In this document: piece by piece, positions 10,431-22,600 of the stretch
How positions within the stretch are numbered: position 1 is the stretch's first letter
Layout: the number at the start of each line of letters is the position of its first letter
Assembly: GCA_028752905.1 (NCBI GenBank)
Contig: JAQNBH010000002.1
Span: forward strand, 32,387,530 to 32,451,529
Source of the DNA: Cladorhizidae sp. MBARI D1340-BT2
Taxonomy: Eukaryota > Porifera > Demospongiae > Poecilosclerida > Cladorhizidae
Direction: 5' to 3'
Length of the DNA: 64,000 nt
Translations under genes and position numbers: made by a program
Notes under the pieces: generated by a model
Seen by the model: only the letters and a program-made list of their open reading frames with translations
What the model was told of the DNA's origin: nothing
Database searches by the model: none

Positions 10431-11230
10431 AGTAAGTCCTAGTAAGTATTGAGTGATGTGCTGCATTAGTCCTGTTGTGTGTGTATTATATTAATAGTAG
10501 TAAGTGCTAGTAGGTATTGAGTGATGTGTGTATTATTCCTGTTGTGTGTGTATTATATTACTAGTAGTAAGTCCTAGTAAGTATTGAGTGATGTTTGGAT
10601 TATTCCCGTTGTGTGTGTATTATATTACTAGTAGCAAGTGCTAATAAGTATTGAGTGATGTGATGCATTATTCCTGTTGTGTTTATTATATTAATAGTAG
10701 TAAGTGCTAGTTGGTATTGAGTGATGTGAGAATTATTCCTGTTGTGTGTGTATTATATTACTAGTAGTAAGTGCTAGTAAGTATTGAGTGATGTGCTGCA
10801 TTATTCCTGTTGTGTGTGTATTATATTAATAGTAGTACGTTCTAGTAGGTATTGAGTGATGTGTGGATTATTCCTGTTGTGTGTGTATTAAATTACTAGT
10901 AGCAAGTGCTAGTAAGTATTGATTGATGTGCTGCATTATTTCTGTTGTGAGTGTATTATATTACTAGTAGTAAGTGCTAGTAAGTATTGAGTGATGTGCT
11001 GCATTATTCCTGTTGTGTGTGTATTATATTACTAGTAGTAAGTGCTAGTAGGTATTGAGTGATATGCGTATTATTCCTGTTGTGTGTGTATTATATTACT
11101 AGTAGCAAGTGCTAGTAGGTATTGAGTGGTGTGATGCATTATTCCTGTTGTGTGTGTATTATATTACTAGTAGTAAGTGCTAGTAAGTATTGAGTGATGT
11201 GCTGCATTATTCCTGTTGTGTGTGTATTAT

Positions 11231-14050
11231 AATATTAATATAATAAGTGCAAGTAGGTATTGAGTGTTGTGTCCATTATTCCTGTTGTGTGTGTATTATA
11301 TTACTAGTAGTAAGTGCTAGTAGGTATTGAGTGATGTGCTGCATTATTCCTGTTGTCTGTATATTATATTAATAGAAGTAAGTTCGAGTAAGTATTGAGT
11401 GATGTGTGTATTATTCCTGTTGTGTGTGTATTATATTACTAGTAGTAAGTCCTAGTAAGTATTGAGTGATGTGCTGCATTATTCCTGTTGTGTGTGTATT
11501 ATATTAATAGTAGTACGTTCTAGTAGGTATTGAGTGATGTGTGGATTATTCCTGTTGTGTGTGTATTATATTACTAGTAGCAAGTGCTAGTAAGTATTGA
11601 TTGATGTGCTGCATTATTTCTGTTGTGTGTGTATTATATTACTAGTGGTAAGTGTTAGTAGGTATTGAGTGATATGCGTATTATTCCTGTTGTGTGAGTA
11701 TTATATTACTAGTAGCAAGTGCTAGTAAGTATTGAGTGATGTGATGCATTATTCCTGTTGTGTGTGTATTATATTACTAGTAGTAAGTGCTAGTAGGTAT
11801 TGAGTGATGTGCTTCATTATTCCTGTTGTGTGTGTATTATATTACTAGTAGTAAGTGCTAGTAAGTATTGAGTGATGTGATGCATTATTCCTGTTGTGTG
11901 TGTATTATATTACAAGTAGTAAGTTCTAGTAGGTATTGAGTGATGTGAGAATTATTCCTGTTGTGTGTGTATTATATTACTAGTAGTAAGTGCTAGTAGG
12001 TATTGAGTGATGTGCTTCATTATTCCTGTTGTGTGTGTATTAAATTACTAGTAGTAAGTGCTAGTAAGTATTGAGTGATGTGATGCATTATTCCTGTTGT
12101 GTGTGTATTATATTACTAATAGTAAGTGCTAATAAGTATTGAATGATGTGTGCATTATTCCTGTTGTGTGTGTATTATATTACTAGTAGTAAGTGCTTGT
12201 AGGTATTGATTGATGTGTGGATTATTCCTGTTGTGTGTGTATTATATTACTAGTAGGAAGTGCTAGTAAGTATTGATTGATGTGCTGCATTATTTCTGTT
12301 GTGTGTGTATTATATTACTAGTGGTAAGTGCTAGTAAGTATTGAGTGATGTGCTGCATTATTCCTGTTGTGTGTGTATTATATTACTAGTAGTAAGTGCT
12401 AGTAAGTATTGAGTGATGTGCTGCATTATTCCTGTTGTGTGTGTATTATATTACTAGTAGTAAGTGCTAGTAGGTATTGAGTGATGTGATGCATTATTCC
12501 TGTTGTGTGTGTATTTATTACTATTAGTAAGTGCTAGTAGGTATTGAGTGAGGTGCTGCATTATTCCTGTTGTGTGTGTATTATATTAATAGAAGTAAGT
12601 CCTAGTAAGTATTGAGTGATGTGTGTATTATATTACTAGTAGCAAGTGCAAGTAAGTATTGATTGATGTGCTGCATTATTTCTGTTGTGTGTGTATTATA
12701 TTACTAGTAGTAAGTGCTAGTAAGTATTGAGTGATGTGCTGCATTATTCCTGTTGTGTGTGTATTATATTACTAGTAGCAAGTGCTAGTAGGTATTGAGT
12801 GTTGTGCTGCATTATTCCTGTTGTGTGTGTATTATATTACTAGTAGTAAGTGCTAGTAGGTATTGAGTGATGTGTGCATTATTCCTGTTGTGTGTGTATT
12901 ATATTACTAGTAGTAAGTGCTAGTAGATATTGAGTAATGTGCTGCATTATTACTGTTGTGTGTGTATTATATTACTAGTAGTAAGTGCTAGTATGTATTG
13001 AGTGATGTACTGCATTATTCCTGTTGTGTGTGTGTTATATTACTAGTAGTAAGTGCTAGTAAGTATCGATTGATGTGCTGCATTATTTCTGTTGTGTGTG
13101 TATTATATTACTAGTAGTAAGTGCTAGTAGGTATTGAGTGATGTGTGTATTATTGCTGTTGTGTATGTATTATATTACTAGTAGTAAGTGCTATTAAGTA
13201 CTGAGTGATGTGATGCATTATTCCTGTTGTGTGTGTATTATATTACTAATAGTAAGTGCTAATAAGTATTGAATGATGTGTGCATTATTCCTGTTGTGTG
13301 TGTATTATATTACTAGTAGTAAGTGCTAGTAGGTATTGAGTGATGTGATGCATTATTCCTGTTGTGTGTGTATTATATTACTAGTAGTAAGTGCTAGTAG
13401 GTATTGAGTGATGTGTGGATTATTCCTGTTGTGTGTGTATTATATTACTAGTAGGAAGTGCTAGTAAGTATTGATTGATGTGATGCATTATTCCTGTTGT
13501 GTGTGTATTATATTACTGGTAGTAAGTGCTAGTAGGTATTGAGTGATGGGCTGCATTATTCCTGTTGTGTTTATTATATTACTAGTAATAAGTGCTAGTT
13601 GGTATTGAGTGTTGTGAGAATTATTCCTGTTGTGTGTGTATTATATTACTAATAGTAAGTGCTAATAAGTATTGAATGATGTGTGCATTATTCCTGTTGT
13701 GTGTGTATTATATTACTAGTAGCAAGTGCTAGTAAGTATTGATTGATGTGCTGCATTATTTCTGTTGTGAGTGTATTATATTACTAGTAGTAAGTGCTAG
13801 TAAGTATTGAGTGATGTGCTGCATTATTCCTGTTGTGTGTGTATTATATTACTAGTAGTAAGTGCTAGTAGGTATTGAGTGATATGCGTATTATTCCTGT
13901 TGTGTGTGTATTATATTACTAGTAGCAAGTGCTAGTAGGTATTGAGTGGTGTGATGCATTATTCCTGTTGTGTGTGTATTATATTACTAGTAGTAAGTGC
14001 TAGTAAGTATTGAGTGATGTGCTGCATTATTCCTGTTGTGTGTGTATTAT
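11231..14050 (-). repeat. R-type higher-order repeat, 2820-bp copy
   Basis: About 42 monomers whose variant order repeats 2820 bp later. By eye there are only isolated differences from the next copy, for example T at 11394 against A at 14214 and A at 12650 against T at 15470. One monomer is missing near 13483 compared with the next copy. The start is arbitrary (AATATTAATA marker). Confidence 0.9.
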
Positions 14051-16938
14051 AATATTAATATAATAAGTGCAAGTAGGTATTGAGTGTTGTGTCCATTATT
14101 CCTGTTGTGTGTGTATTATATTACTAGTAGTAAGTGCTAGTAGGTATTGAGTGATGTGCTGCATTATTCCTGTTGTCTGTATATTATATTAATAGAAGTA
14201 AGTTCGAGTAAGTAATGAGTGATGTGTGTATTATTCCTGTTGTGTGTGTATTATATTACTAGTAGTAAGTCCTAGTAAGTATTGAGTGATGTGCTGCATT
14301 ATTCCTGTTGTGTGTGTATTATATTAATAGTAGTACGTTCTAGTAGGTATTGAGTGATGTGTGGATTATTCCTGTTGTGTGTGTATTATATTACTAGTAG
14401 CAAGTGCTAGTAAGTATTGATTGATGTGCTGCATTATTTCTGTTGTGTGTGTATTATATTACTAGTGGTAAGTGTTAGTAGGTATTGAGTGATATGCGTA
14501 TTATTCCTGTTGTGTGAGTATTATATTACTAGTAGCAAGTGCTAGTAAGTATTGAGTGATGTGATGCATTATTCCTGTTGTGTGTGTATTATATTACTAG
14601 TAGTAAGTGCTAGTAGGTATTGAGTGATGTGCTTCATTATTCCTGTTGTGTGTGTATTATATTACTAGTAGTAAGTGCTAGTAAGTATTGAGTGATGTGA
14701 TGCATTATTCCTGTTGTGTGTGTATTATATTACAAGTAGTAAGTTCTAGTAGGTATTGAGTGATGTGAGAATTATTCCTGTTGTGTGTGTATTATATTAC
14801 TAGTAGTAAGTGCTAGTAGGTATTGAGTGATGTGCTTCATTATTCCTGTTGTGTGTGTATTAAATTACTAGTAGTAAGTGCTAGTAAGTATTGAGTGATG
14901 TGATGCATTATTCCTGTTGTGTGTGTATTATATTACTAATAGTAAGTGCTAATAAGTATTGAATGATGTGTGCATTATTCCTGTTGTGTGTGTATTATAT
15001 TACTAGTAGTAAGTGCTTGTAGGTATTGATTGATGTGTGGATTATTCCTGTTGTGTGTGTATTATATTACTAGTAGGAAGTGCTAGTAAGTATTGATTGA
15101 TGTGCTGCATTATTTCTGTTGTGTGTGTATTATATTACTAGTGGTAAGTGCTAGTAAGTATTGAGTGATGTGCTGCATTATTCCTGTTGTGTGTGTATTA
15201 TATTACTAGTAGTAAGTGCTAGTAAGTATTGAGTGATGTGCTGCATTATTCCTGTTGTGTGTGTATTATATTACTAGTAGTAAGTGCTAGTAGGTATTGA
15301 GTGATGTGATGCATTATTCCTGTTGTGTGTGTATTTATTACTATTAGTAAGTGCTAGTAGGTATTGAGTGAGGTGCTGCATTATTCCTGTTGTGTGTGTA
15401 TTATATTAATAGAAGTAAGTCCTAGTAAGTATTGAGTGATGTGTGTATTATATTACTAGTAGCAAGTGCTAGTAAGTATTGATTGATGTGCTGCATTATT
15501 TCTGTTGTGTGTGTATTATATTACTAGTAGTAAGTGCTAGTAAGTATTGAGTGATGTGCTGCATTATTCCTGTTGTGTGTGTATTATATTACTAGTAGCA
15601 AGTGCTAGTAGGTATTGAGTGTTGTGCTGCATTATTCCTGTTGTGTGTGTATTATATTACTAGTAGTAAGTGCTAGTAGGTATTGAGTGATGTGTGCATT
15701 ATTCCTGTTGTGTGTGTATTATATTACTAGTAGTAAGTGCTAGTAGATATTGAGTAATGTGCTGCATTATTACTGTTGTGTGTGTATTATATTACTAGTA
15801 GTAAGTGCTAGTATGTATTGAGTGATGTACTGCATTATTCCTGTTGTGTGTGTGTTATATTACTAGTAGTAAGTGCTAGTAAGTATCGATTGATGTGCTG
15901 CATTATTTCTGTTGTGTGTGTATTATATTACTAGTAGTAAGTGCTAGTAGGTATTGAGTGATGTGTGTATTATTGCTGTTGTGTATGTATTATATTACTA
16001 GTAGTAAGTGCTATTAAGTACTGAGTGATGTGATGCATTATTCCTGTTGTGTGTGTATTATATTACTAATAGTAAGTGCTAATAAGTATTGAATGATGTG
16101 TGCATTATTCCTGTTGTGTGTGTATTATATTACTAGTAGTAAGTGCTAGTAGGTATTGAGTGATGTGATGCATTATTCCTGTTGTGTGTGTATTATATTA
16201 CTAGTAGTAAGTGCTAGTAGGTATTGAGTGATGTGTGGATTATTCCTGTTGTGTGTGTATTATATTACTAGTAGGAAGTGCTAGTAAGTATTGATTGATG
16301 TGCTGCATTATTTCTGTTGTGTGTGTATTATATTACTAGAGGTAAGTGCTAGTAAGTATTGAGTGATGTGATGCATTATTCCTGTTGTGTGTGTATTATA
16401 TTACTGGTAGTAAGTGCTAGTAGGTATTGAGTGATGGGCTGCATTATTCCTGTTGTGTTTATTATATTACTAGTAATAAGTGCTAGTTGGTATTGAGTGT
16501 TGTGAGAATTATTCCTGTTGTGTGTGTATTATATTACTAATAGTAAGTGCTAATAAGTATTGAATGATGTGTGCATTATTCCTGTTGTGTGTGTATTATA
16601 TTACTAGTAGCAAGTGCTAGTAAGTATTGATTGATGTGCTGCATTATTTCTGTTGTGAGTGTATTATATTACTAGTAGTAAGTGCTAGTAAGTATTGAGT
16701 GATGTGCTGCATTATTCCTGTTGTGTGTGTATTATATTACTAGTAGTAAGTGCTAGTAGGTATTGAGTGATATGCGTATTATTCCTGTTGTGTGTGTATT
16801 ATATTACTAGTAGCAAGTGCTAGTAGGTATTGAGTGGTGTGATGCATTATTCCTGTTGTGTGTGTATTATATTACTAGTAGTAAGTGCTAGTAAGTATTG
16901 AGTGATGTGCTGCATTATTCCTGTTGTGTGTGTATTAT
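14051..16938 (-). repeat. R-type higher-order repeat, 2888-bp copy
   Basis: Same monomer order as 11231-14050 plus one extra 68-bp monomer near 16305-16372 (the one with ACTAGAGGTAAG). A copy of 2885 bp with the same markers is at about 30285-33169. Confidence 0.9.
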
Positions 16939-18601
16939 AATATTAATATAAGTAAGTGCAAGTAGGTATTGAGTGTTGTGTCCATTATTCCTGTTGTGTG
17001 TGTATTATATTACTAGTATTAAGTGCTAGTAGGTATTGAGTGATGTGCTGCATTATTCCTGTTGTCTGTATATTATATTAATAGAAGTGTGTTGTGTGTG
17101 TATTATAGTAATATAATACACACACAACAGGAATAATGCAGCACATCACTCAATACTTACTAGGACTTACTTCTATTAATATAATACACACACAACAGGA
17201 ATAATACACACATCACTCAATACCTACTAGCACTTACCACTAGTAATATAATACACACACAACAGAAATAATGCAGCACATCAATCAATACTTACTAGCA
17301 CTTACTACTAGTAATATAATACACACACAACAGGAATAATGCAGTACATCACTCAATACCTACTAGCACTTACTACTAGTAATATAATACACACACAACA
17401 GTAATAATGCAGCACATTATCAATATCTACTAGCACTTACTACTAGTAATATAATACACACACAACGGGAATAATCCACACATCACTCAATACCTACTAG
17501 CACTTACTACTAGTAATATAATACACACACAACAGGAATAATACACACATCACTCAATACTTACTAGGACTTACTTCTATTAATATAATACACACACAAC
17601 AGGAATAATGCAGCACATCACTCAATACTTACTAGCACTTACTACTAGTAATATAATACACACAACAGGAATAATGCATCAGACCACTCAATACTTATTA
17701 GCACTTACTATTAGTAATATAATACACACACAACAGGAATAATGCTCACATCACTCAATACTTACTAGCACTTACTACTAGTAATATAATACACACACAA
17801 TAGGAATAATGCATCACATCACTCAATACCTACTAGCACTTACTACTAGTAATATAATACACACACAACAGGAATAATGCTCACATCACTCAATACCTAC
17901 TAGCACTTACTACTAGTAATATAATACACACACAACAGGAATAATGCACACATCACTCAATACCTACTAGCACTTACTACTAGTAATATAATATAATACA
18001 CACACAACAGGAATAATACACACATCACTCAATACCTACTAGCACTTGCTACTAGTAATATAATACACACACAACAGGAATAATGCAGCACATCAATCAA
18101 TACTTACTAGCACTTGCTACTAGTAATGTAATACACACATCACTCAATACTTACTAGGACTTACTTCTATTAATATAATACACACACAACAGGAATAATG
18201 CAGCACCTCACTCAATTCCTACTAGACTTACTACTAGTAATAAATACACACAAAACAGGAATAATGCATCACATCACTCAATACTTACTAGGACTTACTA
18301 CTAGTAATATAATACACACACAACAGGAATAATACACACATCACTCAATACTTACTAGGACTTACTTCTATTAATATAATACACACACAACAGGAATAAT
18401 GCAGCACATCACTCAATACTTACTAGCACTTACTACTAGTAATATAATACACACAAAAGGAATAATGCATCACACCACTCAATACTTATTAGCACTTACT
18501 ATTAGTAATATAATACACACACAACAGGAATAATGCAGCGCAACACTCAATACCTACTAGCACTTACTACTAGTATTATAATACACACACAACAGGAATA
18601 A
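16605..18601. repeat. 2-kb inverted copy of 26372-28368
   Basis: Spans the 17090-17129 hairpin. On the R1 side the order of variants (GATATGCG, GGTGTGATGC, AATATTAATA, GTGTCC, GTCTGTATAT) mirrors the start of F3. On the F2 side the order (AGGACTTACTTC, ACACACATCAC, CAGAAATAATG, CAGTACATC, CAGTAATAATG, CGGGAATAATCC and on to GCAGCGCAACAC) mirrors the end of R2. It stops matching at about 16605 and 18601. Confidence 0.85.
17090..17129. other. R-to-F junction hairpin, inverted polarity
   Basis: Arms TGTTGTGTGTGTATTATA (17090-17107) and its reverse complement (17112-17129) around the loop GTAA. This is the exact reverse complement of the other five R-to-F hairpins: the variant monomer with AATAGAAGTG lies on the left and the ordinary monomer on the right. 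Confidence 0.93.
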
Positions 18602-19677
18602 TCCACACATCACTCAATACCTACTAGAACGTACTACTATTAATATAATACACACACAACAGGAATAATGCAGCACATCACTCAATACTTACTAGCACTT
18701 ACTACTAGTAATATAATACACACATAACAGGAATAATGCTCACATCACTCAATACCAACTAGCAATTACTACTATTAATATAATACACACACAACAGGAA
18801 TAATGCATCACATCACTCAATACTTATTAGCACTTACTATTAGTAATATAATACACACACAACAGGAATAATGGACACAACACTCAATACCTACTAGCAC
18901 TTACTACTAGTAATATAATACACACACAACAGGAATAATGCAGTACATCACTCAATATCTACTAGCACTTACTACTAGTAATATAATACACACACAACAG
19001 GAATAATGCACACATCACTCAATACCTACTAGCACTTACTACTAGTAATATAATACACACACAACAGGAATAATGCAGCACATCACACAATATCTACAAG
19101 CACTTACTACTATTAATATAATACACACACAACAGGAATAATGCATCACATCACTCAATACCTACTAGCACTTACTACTTATAATATAATACACACACAA
19201 CAGGAATAATGCACACATCATTCAATACCTACCTAGTTATATAATACACACACAACAGGAATAATGCAGCACATCACTCAATACTTACTAGCACTTACTA
19301 CTAGTAATATAATACACACACAACAGGAATAATGCAGCACTTCACTCAATACCTACTACCACTTACTACTAGTAATATAATACACACACAACAGGAATAA
19401 TGCAGCACATCAATCAATACTTACTAGCACTTGCTACTAGTAATACACACACAACGGGAATAATCCACACATCACTCAATACCTACTAGCACTTACTACT
19501 ATTAATATAATACACACACAACAGGAATAATGAAGCACATCACTCAATACTTACTAGGACTTACTACTAGTAATATAATACACACACAACAGGAATAATA
19601 CACACATCACTCAATACTTACTAGGACTTACTTCTATTGATATAATACACATACAACAGAAATAATGCAGCACATCA
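17110..19677 (+). repeat. Satellite 2 tract F2 (forward, composite)
   Basis: A composite. About 17110-18601 is the reverse complement of the end of tract R2 (about 26372-27864), including rare variants such as GCAGCGCAACAC and CATCAGACCAC. From about 18602 on it is the standard forward block shared with F3-F7, starting at the CTACTAGAACG monomer. Confidence 0.93.
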
Positions 19678-19690
19678 TTATATTACTAGT
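19671..19690. other. F-to-R junction, class A
   Basis: Identical join at 19677/19678, with the same ATTGATATAATACACATAC monomer before it and CATTAGTCC after it. Confidence 0.92.
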
Positions 19691-22600
19691 AGTAAGTCCT
19701 AGTAAGTATTGAGTGATGTGCTGCATTAGTCCTGTTGTGTGTGTATTATATTAATAGTAGTAAGTGCTAGTAGGTATTGAGTGATGTGTGTATTATTCCT
19801 GTTGTGTGTGTATTATATTACTAGTAGTAAGTCCTAGTAAGTATTGAGTGATGTTTGGATTATTCCCGTTGTGTGTGTATTATATTACTAGTAGCAAGTG
19901 CTAATAAGTATTGAGTGATGTGATGCATTATTCCTGTTGTGTTTATTATATTAATAGTAGTAAGTGCTAGTTGGTATTGAGTGATGTGAGAATTATTCCT
20001 GTTGTGTGTGTATTATATTACTAGTAGTAAGTGCTAGTAAGTATTGAGTGATGTGCTGCATTATTCCTGTTGTGTGTGTATTATATTAATAGTAGTAAGT
20101 GCTAGTAGGTATTGAGTGATGTGTGGATTATTCCTGTTGTGTGTGTATTAAATTACTAGTAGCAAGTGCTAGTAAGTATTGATTGATGTGCTGCATTATT
20201 TCTGTTGTGAGTGTATTATATTACTAGTAGTAAGTGCTAGTAAGTATTGAGTGATGTGCTGCATTATTCCTGTTGTGTGTGTATTATATTACTAGTAGTA
20301 AGTGCTAGTAGGTATTGAGTGATATGCGTATTATTCCTGTTGTGTGTGTATTATATTACTAGTAGCAAGTGCTAGTAGGTATTGAGTGGTGTGATGCATT
20401 ATTCCTGTTGTGTGTGTATTATATTACTAGTAGTAAGTGCTAGTAAGTATTGAGTGATGTGCTGCATTATTCCTGTTGTGTGTGTATTATAATATTAATA
20501 TAATAAGTGCAAGTAGGTATTGAGTGTTGTGTCCATTATTCCTGTTGTGTGTGTATTATATTACTAGTAGTAAGTGCTAGTAGGTATTGAGTGATGTGCT
20601 GCATTATTCCTGTTGTCTGTATATTATATTAATAGAAGTAAGTTCGAGTAAGTATTGAGTGATGTGTGTATTATTCCTGTTGTGTGTGTATTATATTACT
20701 AGTAGTAAGTCCTAGTAAGTATTGAGTGATGTGCTGCATTATTCCTGTTGTGTGTGTATTATATTAATAGTAGTACGTTCTAGTAGGTATTGAGTGATGT
20801 GTGGATTATTCCTGTTGTGTTTGTATTATATTACTAGTAGCAAGTGCTAGTAAGTATTGATTGATGTGCTGCATTATTTCTGTTGTGTGTGTATTATATT
20901 ACTAGTGGTAAGTGTTAGTAGGTATTGAGTGATGTGCGTATTATTCCTGTTGTGTGAGTATTATATTACTAGTAGCAAGTGCTAGTAAGTATTGAGTGAT
21001 GTGATGCATTATTCCTGTTGTGTGTGTATTATATTACTAGTAGTAAGTGCTAGTAGGTATTGAGTGATGTGCTTCATTATTCCTGTTGTGTGTGTATTAT
21101 ATTACTAGTAGTAAGTGCTAGTAAGTATTGAGTGATGTGATGCATTATTCCTGTTGTGTGTGTATTATATTACAAGTAGTAAGTGCTAGTAGGTATTGAG
21201 TGATGTGAGAATTATTCCTGTTGTGTGTGTATTATATTACTAGTAGTAAGTGCTAGTAGGTATTGAGTGATGTGCTTCATTATTCCTGTTGTGTGTGTAT
21301 TAAATTACTAGTAGTAAGTGCTAGTAAGTATTGAGTGATGTGATGCATTATTCCTGTTGTGTGTGTATTATATTACTAATAGTAAGTGCTAATAAGTATT
21401 GAATGATGTGTGCATTATTCCTGTTGTGTGTGTATTATATTACTAGTAGTAAGTGCTAGTAGGTATTGAGTGATGTGATGCATTATTCCTGTTGTGTGTG
21501 TATTATATTAATAGTAGTATGTGCTTGTAGGTATTGATTGATGTGTGGATTATTCCTGTTGTGTGTGTATTATATTACTAGTAGGAAGTGCTAGTAAGTA
21601 TTGATTGATGTGCTGCATTATTTCTGTTGTGTGTGTATTATATTACTAGTGGTAAGTGCTAGTAAGTATTGTGTGATGTGCTGCATTATTCCTGTTGTGT
21701 GTGTATTATATTACTAGTAGTAAGTGCTAGTAGGTATTGAGTGATGTGATGCATTATTCCTGTTGTGTGTGTATTTATTACTATTAGTAAGTGCTAGTAG
21801 GTATTGAGTGAGGTGCTGCATTATTCCTGTTGTGTGTGTATTATATTAATAGAAGTAAGTCCTAGTAAGTATTGAGTGATGTGTGTATTATATTACTAGT
21901 AGCAAGTGCTAGTAAGTATTGATTGATGTGCTGCATTATTTCTGTTGTGTGTGTATTATATTACTAGTAGTAAGTGCTAGTAAGTATTGAGTGATGTGCT
22001 GCATTATTCCTGTTGTGTGTGTATTATATTACTAGTAGCAAGTGCTAGTAGGTATTGAGTGTTGTGCTGCATTATTCCTGTTGTGTGTGTATTATATTAC
22101 TAGTAGTAAGTGCTTGTAGATATTGTGTGATGTGCTGCATTATTCCTGTTGTGTGTGTATTATATTACTAGTAGTAAGTGCTAGTAGGTATTGAGTGATG
22201 TGTGCATTATTCCTGTTGTGTGTGTATTATATTAATAGTAGTAAGTGCTAGTAGATATTGAGTAATGTGCTGCATTATTACTGTTGTGTGTGTATTATAT
22301 TACTAGTAGTAAGTGCTAGTATGTATTGAGTGATGTACTGCATTATTCCTGTTGTGTGTGTGTTATATTACTAGTAGTAAGTGCTAGTAAGTATCGATTG
22401 ATGTGCTGCATTATTTCTGTTGTGTGTGTATTATATTACTAGTAGTAAGTGCTAGTAGGTATTGAGTGATGTGTGTATTATTGCTGTTGTGTATGTATTA
22501 TATTACTAGTAGTAAGTGCTAGTAAGTACTGAGTGATGTGATGCATTATTCCTGTTGTGTGTGTATTATATTACTAATAGTAAGTGCTAATAAGTATTGA

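Larger units (their letters stand above)
10418..17109 (-). repeat. Satellite 2 tract R1 (reverse)
   Basis: 6.7 kb with monomers on the minus strand. Carries a higher-order repeat with period 2820, then 2888 bp, described separately. Marker monomers include TTGTGAGTG (near 10947, 13767, 16655) and AATATTAATA (11231, 14051, 16939). Ends in the inverted-polarity hairpin junction at 17090-17129. Confidence 0.95.
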
